This document shows, piece by piece, positions 1 through 9,068 of a stretch of DNA of 64,000 bases (positions are counted from its first letter, which is position 1; every line of letters starts with the position of its first letter). A program made the translations under genes and the position numbers. The DNA comes from Alphaproteobacteria bacterium (lineage in GTDB: Bacteria; Pseudomonadota; Alphaproteobacteria; Micropepsales; Micropepsaceae). The stretch covers positions 35,055 through 99,054 of the forward strand of contig JACCXK010000101.1 of assembly GCA_013697055.1 (NCBI GenBank). The letters are read 5' to 3'. The notes below the pieces were generated by a model. That model worked only from the letters and a program-made list of their open reading frames with translations, had not been told where the DNA came from and did not search any database.

Positions 1-1117
1 CTGGCGTTTGCACGGTATCATCCACTGAGGCTGTAAGCAGAGCCCGGGGCGTGATGTTGTAACTTAGATTTCCCAAAAACGACGGGCTATTGTATTTCGA
101 TCCGCCTTCAACCTGCAGCGAAAAGTTCTGCCCAAAGGTCAGCCCGAAACCGGCCAAGGCTACTGGGCCTGACAAATCTTGAGAAAGCGGGATGGAATTG
201 CTGATCGCATCGTATCCGCCAGTCACGATCAATGAAAATTCACGGTCGATCGCATAACGCAGGTTCGCAACGCCGACCTTTTCCGAAAGGAGGCTTTGTG
301 TGCGGGCTGTCTCACTGACAGAGCCTACAAGATTCCATGTTAGGCGGTCGAAATCCGTACCACTAGATATTCTTTCGCTCAAGAACCGTGAAGTCGTGTC
401 TTGCGCCCCAAATAACCCCGGAATAACAGGGATGTTCAGGGTTCCCGGCGGATTTGTGAAAAACGCTTGGCTGAAACTTGGAGTTGTTTCGGAAACTAGA
501 AAGTTTCCGAGCTCGAAGCGAAAATCTGGGCTGACGGAATAGCCGTAGGAATTTTGGAACCCGTCGGGCACGACCCGATCACCGGCGGTCACTATTCCAA
601 CATTGCTGTTCACGATCGGCTGGGCGAATGCCCTGGTGCCCAAGGTCACATGATCGTGAATGATATCCAGGTTTGCGACTGCCTGCAGGTTGTTATTAAT
701 TTGGGTTGGTATCGAACCCTTGGCATAGAAATCCACTTGGCCAAAATAGCTGACATCCAGGCTGACCCTGCGCGAATGTTCATGCATATAAATATTGCCG
801 CCGAGCGAGGAGAGATAATCGGGTTGATTCCCTCCAACCGAAGTCCCGGCCGCATTCGTGACGTAGGATTCACTGAAATTCACGCTTGCGTCGAGTTGGA
901 ACTCTGGCGCAGGCGGCCCTTGGTTCTGCGGATAGAGTGTTCCAAAGCGGCGCTGCGCACGTGCGGGCGGCGGGACTATCGACGCGGGGGGGGCGGACGG
1001 GGGCGCCGATATTCCAGAGGCGCTCGGCACCTCCAACCCTCGCACATCCTGGGCGTGAACGGATTGCGACGCGAACACAGCCGCGATTATTGCGGAAGAG
1101 ACGCTGAGTCGCCTCAA
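1..1117 (-). CDS. PEP-CTERM-system-associated outer-membrane beta-barrel protein (partial)
   Basis: Read from the minus strand; the frame is open from about 1117 to the window edge, so the C-terminus is missing and the ORF track omits it. The only sensible start is TTG at 1117, giving a signal peptide (MRRLSVSSAIIAAVFASQSVHAQ) followed by a Pro/Ala-rich linker and alternating aromatic/polar strands such as 'FQLDASVNFSESYVTN'. This fits the TIGR03016 family of outer-membrane proteins encoded in exosortase/EPS loci, likely a porin for polysaccharide export. It lies just downstream of the export lipoprotein on the same strand (91 bp gap), so the two are probably one operon. The family call rests on pattern and context, and the start is uncertain because no clear Shine-Dalgarno precedes it. 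Confidence 0.7.
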   Translation of the reverse strand, partial: MRRLSVSSAIIAAVFASQSVHAQDVRGLEVPSASGISAPPSAPPASIVPPPARAQRRFGTLYPQNQGPPAPEFQLDASVNFSESYVTNAAGTSVGGNQPDYLSSLGGNIYMHEHSRRVSLDVSYFGQVDFYAKGSIPTQINNNLQAVANLDIIHDHVTLGTRAFAQPIVNSNVGIVTAGDRVVPDGFQNSYGYSVSPDFRFELGNFLVSETTPSFSQAFFTNPPGTLNIPVIPGLFGAQDTTSRFLSERISSGTDFDRLTWNLVGSVSETARTQSLLSEKVGVANLRYAIDREFSLIVTGGYDAISNSIPLSQDLSGPVALAGFGLTFGQNFSLQVEGGSKYNSPSFLGNLSYNITPRALLTASVDDTVQTP

Positions 1118-1207
1118 ACCGCTAATGTTGCCAGCAGGCGTACAGTGGTTGACCGGTCGCAATCGACAATTTCCGCGATCATGCTTAAGCCAGCAAGATA
1201 CTGACAT

Positions 1208-1840
1208 TTAGAAGAACGATTGGGGAATGATGATAATGTCGCCCGGACGAAGGTCTGTATTGGCACTCAGATCGCCGCTTTTCAGCAGATCCGAAACCCG
1301 TACCGTCGTATTGGTTTCCTTGCCGTCAATCCTTCGCACGAGTTGTGTGCGATTGCCTGACGCAAAGGGAGTAAGCCCGCCTGCGGCGATCATCGCATCC
1401 AACACGGTCATATGCGCAGAGAAGGGTATGGCCTTTGGCGTGACCGCTTCACCGATGATTCGAACTTGCTGGTTATAAGGTCCAACAAAACTAGAGACGA
1501 TGACCGTCACAGTCGGATCCGATACAAACTTTTTTAGCCTAGCCTCGATGTCATGGCCCAATTCTTCGGGCGTTCGTCCCGCGGCGACAACGTCGTTCGC
1601 AAGGGGCGTGGATATTCTGCCATCAGGCCTCACAGGAACGGAAGTTGACAGCTCCGCATTGTGCCAAACGGAAATTTGGAGCGCATCGCCGGGCCCGATG
1701 ATGTAGGTGGCAGTTTCAGCCGGCGTCATCGAAACAGGAGGGGCGGGAGGCCCGCCGCGGGCGCAGCCCACCACGCTAAGCAACCCTGCAGAAAGCGCCA
1801 GCATGGCAAGACTGCGCATGAACGAAAAGCTGTGTCGCAT
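1208..1840 (-). CDS. XrtA/PEP-CTERM-system polysaccharide export lipoprotein (Wza/BexD-like)
   Basis: 210 aa. A signal peptide ends in a lipobox (LLSVVGC, Cys near residue 26), so this is an outer-membrane lipoprotein. Residues about 45-125 form the Poly_export domain ('YIIGPGDALQISVWHNAELS') and the rest a SLBB-like beta-grasp region. The C-terminus 'RPGDIIIIPQSFF' matches the aromatic ending typical of the exosortase-associated TIGR03027 group. Such proteins form the periplasm/outer-membrane channel for exopolysaccharide. The gene is first of the minus-strand pair with the barrel protein; the chain-length regulator, kinase and exosortase expected in such loci must lie beyond the left edge. 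Confidence 0.88.
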   Translation of the reverse strand: MRHSFSFMRSLAMLALSAGLLSVVGCARGGPPAPPVSMTPAETATYIIGPGDALQISVWHNAELSTSVPVRPDGRISTPLANDVVAAGRTPEELGHDIEARLKKFVSDPTVTVIVSSFVGPYNQQVRIIGEAVTPKAIPFSAHMTVLDAMIAAGGLTPFASGNRTQLVRRIDGKETNTTVRVSDLLKSGDLSANTDLRPGDIIIIPQSFF

Positions 1841-3037
1841 GATTTTAACCCCTTAAATATTGTCAGCCAGCCAAGCCGAGTTAGTAAGCTATTGATTCAC
1901 AGTCCATATTGCAACGCACCCCTGTGCAGCTGGGGATTCGACCTCGGCTACTGGCGGTGGATACGTATTATCCTACATAACTCTATAGGTTGGATGAACC
2001 CCGATGTCGTTTGGCAAGCGCGGCTAAAAAGCCTCCTATCGAATTAATATTGTGCAATTTCAACACCTTATTGAAATTGTGCAGCGTTGCAGCACAGTCG
2101 AAAAATCCGGCTCAGCGGTTAGGTTTTCACCTTTCGGCGGATGGCGCCAGGATGTTTCCGGTGGCGTGCCCGCGGGGTCGGCAATCGGCCTCGATCATCC
2201 CGAATACGGTGTCTTGGCGCGTCCGCAGGCCGACTGGGCGGATAGTTGGTGCCCCTCGCACGCTGTGGCAAACCCAGAACATGACGTTGCTCTGAAAACT
2301 TTGGCCTGGCAGGGCTGCGTTCGAAAGTTTCACTATGTCTCAAGAACTGCGATCGAAATCGGAATTGCCGCTTTAAGTCTTGCGACTAAAAAAGGGCGGT
2401 CTTCATCTCGGAGACAGAGGTTCCATCCCAACTTGGCGCTTGATGCCGCCCATTCATAAGGCTGTTTTGCTGGCGATGAAGGGAGCGTGTGGGTTTATAG
2501 TCGCCGCCAGGCGCGCATGCGGGACCTTCTGGATGTATCCAAAACCCATCCTGCATCGGACGCCGGTTTAAGTGTTGCGTCTAAAAAAAGGCAGTTGTCA
2601 TCTCAGTGCAAATGCGCGCATCGCAATCTTCCCAGGCGCACCGAATTTTCCCGGTGAGTTTGCATTTAGTGGCTGGTCAGCTGTCGAATTATGGTTAAGG
2701 ATATTGATAAGGGATCTGCGACGTTTAGTTTGGTGGCTGTCTTGGAGCTTTTAGGCAGCTACCTTGTAACTAAAGGATGCGGAGGGTTCTGCGGAACCGA
2801 GGACACCGCCATTTTATTTAGGCTGTGCGCGAGGGCATCTTGATGCTTTGCTCTTATCGCTTAAAGTGTTTTGCGTGCATGTAGTTGGTTGCTTAACAAG
2901 CTCTGAAAACACTTTTTTGGAGCCGCTCTCATGGGGATTGGATTTCAACAATAGCTCAAAATCGTTGGATCGATTTAGCGAGTTGTAACGCGTTTGGCTC
3001 CTAGAATTCGCAGGGGCTATAAAAGAGTGGCAACGCA
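1841..3037. other. Long intergenic region between divergent exosortase-locus genes
   Basis: About 1.2 kb without a convincing gene: the listed ORFs lack good start sites and resemble no family I know. It is AT-richer than its surroundings and separates the minus-strand export operon from the plus-strand acyl-synthase cassette, so both promoters should be here. A possible sigma-70 type promoter (TTGGCT, 18 bp, TATAAA) ends shortly before 3038. A 43-bp imperfect direct repeat lies at 2367 and 2562. Confidence 0.6.
2367..2604. repeat. Pair of 43-bp direct repeats
   Basis: Copies at 2367-2409 and 2562-2604 match at 36 of 43 positions without gaps. The core is 'tttaagtNttgcgNctaaaaaa' followed by 'tcatctc'. 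They start 195 bp apart, upstream of the acyl-synthase cassette. They could be activator binding sites, ends of a vanished mobile element, or a duplicated small-RNA region; nothing here decides between these. Confidence 0.6.
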
Positions 3038-3886
3038 ATGAACGCACTAATTCGCAATGCCTTGACCAATCCCGCTGCAAACAATCTGCGCGGCGCAGAC
3101 GAAACCTTGCTCGCTCAGCACGACCGTTATTTTTCTACGGTTCTTGCTGACTCGCCTGCTCTGATGAACGCGGCTCATGCATTGCGGTTTCAAGTCTATT
3201 GCCTCGAACGCAAGTTCGAAGATGCCGATGAGCACCCGGGCGGTCTCGAGGTGGACGCCTATGATGCGCACGCAATTCAGGGCGTGCTGTTCCATCGTCC
3301 CACGGGTGGCGCCATGGGGTCCGCGCGCTTGATACTTCCGGTATCCGACATAGAGGACAGCCTTCCGGTTATGTCGCTGCTCCGGTCGAGCTTGATGGAC
3401 CTGTCCGATTACGTCAATCCGAACCAGTGCATAGAGGTTTCTCGTTTCGCGATCTCGAAGGAATTCCGCCGCCGCAAGTCGGATGACCTGGATGCTGCCC
3501 TGCCTACCCGCGCAGATTCATACCGCGAAACCAATCTGGCGTTTCTGAGTCTCTTGCAGTTTGTCTTGCGTGAGAGCGTTAAGCGCAAAATGTTCTTTTG
3601 GACAGCCGTGATGGAACCGAAATTCCTGCGCCTGTTGGCGCGCATGGGCATTTGCTATACCCCCATCGGGCCGATGGTCATGCATCACGGAATTCGGCAA
3701 CCATGCTACTGCTACCTGCCGGACATGCTGGAGAATGCGCGCCGCCTGCAACCGCAATGTTGGGAAGTGCTTACCGACGGCGGTGTTCTTTATGAAGAAC
3801 TCCAGGCCAATAAGGGGCGCTTGGTCCTCCCCCAGAAGAAAAAGTTTGATGTTGGGGGCCGCCCCCATTCACGCTTGGCAATCTAG
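3038..3886 (+). CDS. PEP-CTERM/exosortase-associated N-acyl amino acid synthase
   Basis: 282 aa. The protein has the autoinducer-synthase/GNAT-like fold signature of TIGR03694: 'HALRFQVYCLERKFEDADEH' near residues 48-66, 'GSARLILP' near 94-101 and 'CIEVSRFAISKEFRRR' near 131-146, with the conserved Glu and Arg expected of acyl-transfer enzymes. Characterised relatives join long-chain acyl groups from acyl-ACP to the amino group of an amino acid and are known to be linked to exosortase loci. It probably acts in the cytoplasm. It opens a plus-strand cassette with the ThiF-like and nitroreductase genes. The start is supported by 'agagtggcaacgca' before ATG but has no strong Shine-Dalgarno. Confidence 0.88.
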   Translation: MNALIRNALTNPAANNLRGADETLLAQHDRYFSTVLADSPALMNAAHALRFQVYCLERKFEDADEHPGGLEVDAYDAHAIQGVLFHRPTGGAMGSARLILPVSDIEDSLPVMSLLRSSLMDLSDYVNPNQCIEVSRFAISKEFRRRKSDDLDAALPTRADSYRETNLAFLSLLQFVLRESVKRKMFFWTAVMEPKFLRLLARMGICYTPIGPMVMHHGIRQPCYCYLPDMLENARRLQPQCWEVLTDGGVLYEELQANKGRLVLPQKKKFDVGGRPHSRLAI

Positions 3887-3990
3887 CGGGCTGAGTTCTT
3901 ACCGGCGAAATAAACTATAGACAGCCTGTATGCTACGCTCGCCGAGCGACTCGGCATAATCGGTCGAAAGCAGGCCGCGAGGATCAGGCA

Positions 3991-4896
3991 GTGAGCGGGA
4001 AGTTTTCTTACGAAGAGGCGTTTGATCGAAACCTGGGCTGGTTCACGCAGAACGAGCAACAGGATTTTCGCGCCAAAACTATCGCCATAGCGGGGATGGG
4101 TGGCGTTGGCGGGGTTCATCTGCTGACGCTTGCGCGCCTGGGTGTTGGCGGCTTCCACATCGCTGATCTGGATACGTTCGAGCTGGCCAATTTCAATCGC
4201 CAAGTCGGCGCAACTATGTCCACGCTGGGGCAGGACAAAACATCCGTCCTGGCGCGCATGGCCAGCGATATCAATCCGCAGATGCGGCTAAAAGAGTTTT
4301 CGAATGGAATAAATGAGGGGAACATCCGGGAGTTTCTCTCCGGGGTGGATCTCTTCATCGATGGGTTTGACTTCTTCGCCGTCGACATCCGGAGGAAGAC
4401 TTTCAAGCTGTGCAGAGAGCTTGGCATACCGGCCGTAACGGCAGCTCCCATTGGTATGGGCGTTGCGTTCCTGGCGTTCACGCCAGACGGGATGTCCTTT
4501 GAGGAATATTTCCGCTTCGACGGCAAATCTGATCTTCGTCAATATATAAATTTCCTGCTCGGCCTGGCGCCGAATGGCATGCACCGCGCCTATCTCGTCG
4601 ATCCCACGCGTGTGAACATCGCGAAAAAGAAAGCGCCATCCACCATTGTAGGCGTGCAGCTTTGCGCGTCATTTACCGCGGCCCAGGTCGTGAAGATGCT
4701 GTTGAAGCGCGGAGAGGTGCGGCCCGCGCCTTACCACTATCACTTCGACGCCTATCTCAATAAGTTCCGGACATTCCGCAGTCCCGGAAACAACGGCTTT
4801 CTACAACGGCTGAAGGGCAATGTCGTAGAACGTCAAATCAAAAAGCAATTGGGATCTGCAGGCGATGACAAATCAGGCCTCGTCCAGGGCGGTTGA
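3991..4896 (+). CDS. ThiF/E1-like adenylyltransferase
   Basis: 301 aa, GTG start. It has a Rossmann ATP-binding loop 'AGMGGVGG' (about residues 34-41), 'ADLDTFELANFNRQ' (58-71) supplying the acidic residue and Asn/Arg pair, and Lys83 in 'GQDKTS', all hallmarks of E1/ThiF/MoeB enzymes that adenylate a carboxylate. The zinc CxxC pairs of MoeB/ThiF are not seen, so this is a divergent branch. The 3' end overlaps the nitroreductase gene by 32 bp, implying coupled translation. Mycobacterial Rv1355c, from memory, fuses the same two domains. Adenylation of the carboxylate of an N-acyl amino acid made by the upstream enzyme is an attractive but unproven role. Confidence 0.85.
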   Translation: MSGKFSYEEAFDRNLGWFTQNEQQDFRAKTIAIAGMGGVGGVHLLTLARLGVGGFHIADLDTFELANFNRQVGATMSTLGQDKTSVLARMASDINPQMRLKEFSNGINEGNIREFLSGVDLFIDGFDFFAVDIRRKTFKLCRELGIPAVTAAPIGMGVAFLAFTPDGMSFEEYFRFDGKSDLRQYINFLLGLAPNGMHRAYLVDPTRVNIAKKKAPSTIVGVQLCASFTAAQVVKMLLKRGEVRPAPYHYHFDAYLNKFRTFRSPGNNGFLQRLKGNVVERQIKKQLGSAGDDKSGLVQGG

Positions 4897-5950
4897 ATCA
4901 GTCCTGGATATCGCGCGCTGGGCTCCGAGTGGGGACAACGCGCAGCCCTGGAGTTTTCGCGTCAGGGGCGGTCGTGATGTCGAAGTTCTTGTCCGGCGCA
5001 CAAACCCCAACATTTATGAATATCGCCAGGGCGAGCCCACCCTTCTGTCGGCGGGTGCGCTGCTGGAAAATATGGAAATCGCCGCGCCCGCATTTGGATT
5101 GAAGGCAAACTGGCGGTTTGCCGGCTCGGCGGACGGCATTGATCACATTGACGTGCATTTTTCCGACGCTGATACCATTTCGGCGCCAGATCTTTTTGGC
5201 GAGATACTACGGCGCTCTGTGGACCGGCGCCCGTTCAAGATGCGCGCTCTTACCAGCGAGCAAAAGAACCGCCTCGCTGGAGCGTTGGACCAGGATATCG
5301 AGATTCAATGGTATGAAAGCTTGCCCGATCGCCGCGAGATTGCGGCGCTCAGCGGGCTGGCCACGAAGGTCCGCCTGACCATTCCGGAAACCTTTGCGGT
5401 CCACCGCGGGATCGTGGATTGGAAAAACAGGCACAGTGAGCAGGGCATTCCTTCTCGGGCCCTGGGGATAGACCCGCTGACGTTGCAGCTCACGCGCTGG
5501 TCCATGGGAAGCTGGGGCCGCACACAATTTATGAACGCCCTCGGTGCGCCCACCTTTGCCTCTTTGCAGATGGACCTGTTGCCCGGGTTGTTTTGCGGGT
5601 CCTATTTCGCCATCCGCCTGAAGCGGCATTTCGACGGGCCGGACGCGGCCTTGGTGGAAACCCTACGAGCGGGGCAAGCGATTCAGCGGTTCTGGCTTAT
5701 GGCAACCCAGCTAGGTCTGGTGATGCAACCCTGCGTTGCAATACTGGCATTCTGGGTGTATGCCGCAGCCGGCCGGGAATTTACCGCCAGCCCCAAGGCG
5801 CAAAAGATCGCCCATAAGCTTGCCTTGGGCGCTGACGCGATGTTCGGCCGGAACGAGGATATCGTTTTCTTGGGGCGGACCGGTTGGCCGCGCAGCACTT
5901 CCCAGGGCCGCTCCACAAGGCTGCCCTTGGCCCAGCTAATGGCCCGTTGA
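4865..5950 (+). CDS. Nitroreductase-family flavoprotein
   Basis: 361 aa, longer than the usual 200-aa nitroreductases. The N-terminus 'DIARWAPSGDNAQPWSFRV' (about residues 15-33) is the FMN-binding segment of the family; further nitroreductase-like sequence follows ('RRPFKMRALT', 'RAGQAIQRFWLMATQLGL' near 265). It starts inside the ThiF gene and probably works with it. In azole-forming peptide pathways an E1-like protein and a SagB-type flavoenzyme also cooperate, so oxidation of an activated or cyclised acyl-amino-acid product is one possibility; that is inference from domain pairing. Substrate unknown. Confidence 0.82.
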   Translation: MTNQASSRAVESVLDIARWAPSGDNAQPWSFRVRGGRDVEVLVRRTNPNIYEYRQGEPTLLSAGALLENMEIAAPAFGLKANWRFAGSADGIDHIDVHFSDADTISAPDLFGEILRRSVDRRPFKMRALTSEQKNRLAGALDQDIEIQWYESLPDRREIAALSGLATKVRLTIPETFAVHRGIVDWKNRHSEQGIPSRALGIDPLTLQLTRWSMGSWGRTQFMNALGAPTFASLQMDLLPGLFCGSYFAIRLKRHFDGPDAALVETLRAGQAIQRFWLMATQLGLVMQPCVAILAFWVYAAAGREFTASPKAQKIAHKLALGADAMFGRNEDIVFLGRTGWPRSTSQGRSTRLPLAQLMAR

Positions 5951-6055
5951 GGCGCGAATAAGCACATTTCCAAAAGAGCCTGAATTCTGTAAATTAGGCT
6001 TACACTTTCAGAAACTGGACCGAGATGGACCATTGATTCTGATGGGAAAATTCAC

Positions 6056-6072
6056 TTGGCATCGTACTTGCT
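6056..6072 (+). promoter_or_regulatory. Sigma-54 (-24/-12) promoter of first PEP-CTERM gene
   Basis: TTGGCATCGTACTTGCT matches the RpoN consensus TGGC-N7-TTGC-W with exact GG-N10-GC spacing. It lies about 70 bp before the chosen ATG. Equivalent sites precede three other PEP-CTERM genes in this window. Confidence 0.8.
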
Positions 6073-6141
6073 TTATATCTCGCCAAGCACCGGATGGCGT
6101 TGGGTCAGCTGGTTCGTCCAATATGCCGATGGAGAAATGAA

Positions 6142-6981
6142 ATGAACTTGTTGAAAAAGACACTGCTCGCCGCCGGCGCCAGTGCCCTGTTAGCGGTGAT
6201 GGGTTCGGGCGCTGCCGTCGCGTCCCCTATTTTCACCATCAGCCCGAATGTCATTCCCGGGATTTCGGGCTACGCCCCTTTCCAGGCAACTGATTTTTCT
6301 TATGCTTCTAATGCGACCGTTACTCAAACCGGCGCCACGACTCAAACAGAAACCGGGTATGCTTATCTTACAGCCTTCGTGAATAACGGGCAGGGGTTGG
6401 GCATCAACGCCACGGGACTTGTTTCGCCTGTTAGTACTCTCGGCTTAGCGGATACTTACCAGGCATATTTGCGTTTTACCGCGACCGTTTCTGGCGTGAC
6501 TGGCTTTGGCCCGGGCAACGTGGGAACCATCACAGCGTTCAATTTCAGCCTGTATGCGGATCCTAATAGGGACACGACTTTCGGTACGACTGGTTCTGTC
6601 ACTGGTAATACCGGTAATGACGTCCTGTTGGCGACTGGAACGCTCCAGAGCGGCAGCGCGGGGTTTCAGACCACCACTGGTGCGCCGACGTTCAACGCCA
6701 TCGACTTTTTCTCCGTGGTCAACGTAGCCGGCAATGGCCCGTATTTCAGCCAGCCTAACCCGTTCTACAATTTGGTGCTCACGTCCACCACAGCCGGCAG
6801 TGCTCAGAACGTTACTGTCACTGGCAGTGGTATTGGCGCTACCGCGGTTATTACCGGCATCACCGGTACGGCCAACTTCGCCTCTACCCCAGTACCTGAA
6901 CCGATGACACTATCGTTGTTTGGTGTTGGCCTGGTCACTGCGGGCGCTCTGCGCCGCAGGGCAAAGGCCAAGAAGGCCTAG
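6142..6981 (+). CDS. PEP-CTERM sorting-domain protein 1
   Basis: About 279 aa. The start at 6142 is preferred over 6094 because GGAGAA lies just upstream and it begins a clean signal peptide (MNLLKKTLLAAGASALLAVM...AVAS). The mature part is Thr/Ser/Gly/Asn-rich and of no recognised enzyme family. The tail 'VPEPMTLSLFGVGL' plus a hydrophobic helix and 'RRRAKAKKA' is the PEP-CTERM signal cut by exosortase. The product is expected at the cell surface or in the exopolysaccharide matrix. A sigma-54 promoter precedes it and a hairpin terminator follows. Confidence 0.92.
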   Translation: MNLLKKTLLAAGASALLAVMGSGAAVASPIFTISPNVIPGISGYAPFQATDFSYASNATVTQTGATTQTETGYAYLTAFVNNGQGLGINATGLVSPVSTLGLADTYQAYLRFTATVSGVTGFGPGNVGTITAFNFSLYADPNRDTTFGTTGSVTGNTGNDVLLATGTLQSGSAGFQTTTGAPTFNAIDFFSVVNVAGNGPYFSQPNPFYNLVLTSTTAGSAQNVTVTGSGIGATAVITGITGTANFASTPVPEPMTLSLFGVGLVTAGALRRRAKAKKA

Positions 6982-7007
6982 AGAACCTTATCCGATTAAA
7001 TGTGAGA

Positions 7008-7035
7008 CAGCGCCTTCGGGCGCTGTTTTGCTTTT
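7008..7035 (+). terminator. Rho-independent terminator after PEP-CTERM gene 1
   Basis: Stem cagcgcc, loop ttcg, stem ggcgctg, followed by TTTTGCTTTT. The same GC-core/TTCG-loop style recurs after other PEP-CTERM genes here. Confidence 0.85.
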
Positions 7036-7708
7036 AAGCATAATATCCTTACATGCGAACCGTCCTATAAGGCGCAGGCGCCGTAGCTCATCCCGGCATT
7101 AGGAAATGTTCCGAGTTAATGGGCATGCTAGCTGCACAGCAAGTGGTACCAGATCAGCCTTACTCCCAACCGCCATCGCCTTTGGCTCCCTGATACCAAA
7201 CAGACGTAGCAATAGCTCGGTTGACGCCGTTGGTAGTGGATTGTCCTAAGCGAAAATTTCGGTACTCCTGGCACGGTTGTGACGAGCTTTGGCAACCATG
7301 TCTTGATCAATGGCGGTGGCGGCGAGATCACCGACGGTGCGGCTGCGACGCGCCGCGGCAGGGCTGATAGGCCAAATATGCTTTACAAATCGCGGACATC
7401 ATAAACAGCAGGTTTGGGCAACGATTCCTGCCTTTTCGCTTTGAATCTTCTTCCGTAAATGCGCGCATGGGCCGCTGCCGGTATGGCGGACACGGCCCCA
7501 TGGTGGAATCGCGTGGCGATAGCGAAGATTTTACGCCTGTGAGGCGCTGGTCACTTTCCCCCCGGACTACCCGTTCGAGCTATGCGTGTCACCACGGCCC
7601 GCATGAGCCGAATGTAGGGATACACAGCCGGTTAAGCCGCTTAGCCGGATCTGAGACTATCTCCCTGGCTATTTTTGGTCAGGGAACATGGTGGCCAGCC
7701 GTTTACAA
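7036..7708. other. Intergenic region without supported gene
   Basis: About 670 bp. Short ORFs exist in several frames but none has a ribosome site or recognisable sequence. A short Gly-rich open stretch on the plus strand near 7255-7380 ('GTVVTSFGNHVLINGGGG') could be debris of a surface-protein gene; this is weak. Confidence 0.5.
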
Positions 7709-8878
7709 TCAATAGCGACCGGACGTGTCTGTTCTCAAGGCGACCTCGCTGCGGTGCCGGCTTACTGGCTTATTTCCGGAAGGGGAGGCCGGATCGACAT
7801 AGCGATCCAGATGCACTTCTGCCGTCATGGAAATGCCGGCCCGCAGCGGGGTTTTCAGAAGCTCATCCTGATCCAGCGCGATACGGACCGGCAGACGCTG
7901 CACGACTTTTATCCAGTTGCCCGTGGCATTTTGCGGGGGAATCACTGCAAAGGTTGCCCCCGTTCCGCCGCCCACGCCTTGGACGTGGCCATGAAAGATC
8001 CGGCTCGACCCATAACTATCGGACTTGAGCGTCACCAGCTGTCCCGCCCGGATTTCGGTGATTTGGCTCTCCTTGAAGTTCGCATCCACGAACATTTCCC
8101 TCGTGGGCACGATCGTCATGAGTTCCGATCCGGGGGCAATCTTCTGGCCGATCTGAGCGCGTGATTGTGCGACGATCCCGTCGACCGGCGCCCGGATAAA
8201 GGTACGTTCCAGCCTCAACCTAGACCGGCGAAGATTTACCTCCGCTCCCAGAATGTCCGGATTAGATTCGGCAGCCTCCTGTCTGATCACGGCGCGTTTT
8301 GCCGCCAGCTGCTGTTCCGCAACGGCGAGGGCGTATTTTGCCGCATCAAGAGAGCTTTGCAAATTCGAAATTTCTTCCGCCGAAACGACACCAGGCTGCC
8401 GGATGCTGGTTCGTCTGCGCAATTGTTGTTCCGCCAGCGTCACCAGCGACTGTTTGGCCAGGACATTGGTTTCTGCCGCTCTTGTTTCGGCGACTTCCTG
8501 TTCGACGCGCCGGTAAGCGCCCTCATACGCGGCCCTCGCCGCGTCGAAATCCAACTCGGCGTCCTTGGGGTCCAGGATAACCAGGACATCGCCCTTGTGA
8601 ACATATTGCGTATCGTGAACCCTGACAGAACCGATCGTGCCATCGATCTGGGGCGTGACTTGCGCAAAGACCGCGCCGACATAGGCGTCGTCCGTGGAGA
8701 CGATTGGGGGAGCTGCCAGCCACTCATAAAGCGCGAACCCAATCCCGGCAGCGACAGCAGTCGAGAAAAAGCCTTTCAGGAGCTGAGCGCGCAGCCATCT
8801 GCGTGCCCCCCCAGCTTCCCGCAAGGCAGACGTTCCGGCGCCGAGGCCCCGGCTCAGAGTGCCGTCCAGACTCGTCAT
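7709..8878 (-). CDS. HlyD/EmrA-family efflux periplasmic adaptor
   Basis: About 389 aa from ATG at 8878; the ORF track's start at 9235 would run through the divergent promoter region, while 8878 has AGAGA upstream and gives the usual short cytoplasmic tail plus one membrane helix ('GFFSTAVAAGIGFALYEWL'). The barrel-sandwich half-motifs ('AQVTPQIDGTIGSVRVHDTQ', 'RTFIRAPVDGIVAQSRAQIG') bracket a long alpha-helical coiled-coil hairpin. It links an inner-membrane MFS pump to an outer-membrane channel. It is divergent from the EmrB-like pump gene, which is its evident partner. No TolC-like gene is visible, so the outer channel must be elsewhere. Confidence 0.92.
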   Translation of the reverse strand: MTSLDGTLSRGLGAGTSALREAGGARRWLRAQLLKGFFSTAVAAGIGFALYEWLAAPPIVSTDDAYVGAVFAQVTPQIDGTIGSVRVHDTQYVHKGDVLVILDPKDAELDFDAARAAYEGAYRRVEQEVAETRAAETNVLAKQSLVTLAEQQLRRRTSIRQPGVVSAEEISNLQSSLDAAKYALAVAEQQLAAKRAVIRQEAAESNPDILGAEVNLRRSRLRLERTFIRAPVDGIVAQSRAQIGQKIAPGSELMTIVPTREMFVDANFKESQITEIRAGQLVTLKSDSYGSSRIFHGHVQGVGGGTGATFAVIPPQNATGNWIKVVQRLPVRIALDQDELLKTPLRAGISMTAEVHLDRYVDPASPSGNKPVSRHRSEVALRTDTSGRY

Positions 8879-9068
8879 ATTCTCTTTTCTGGGAGTCATA
8901 ACGGCGCCGCTTGCGCTCGACCGAATCACCCCTCCGGTAATAAAATTACCAGAAAGTCCCTTGAACTTCAGGAATTGGCAAAACGCCCAAAAACCAGCGC
9001 AATATCGGCTGCTGGCAGGGATTCGCGGTGCCCAACGCCAGCTTCTTTGGGGGCTGAGCATCACGTTC

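Noticed and set aside
2690-3037. Sigma-54 promoter before the acyl synthase
   Set aside because: No GG-N10-GC with acceptable boxes was found here; the best candidate is sigma-70-like.
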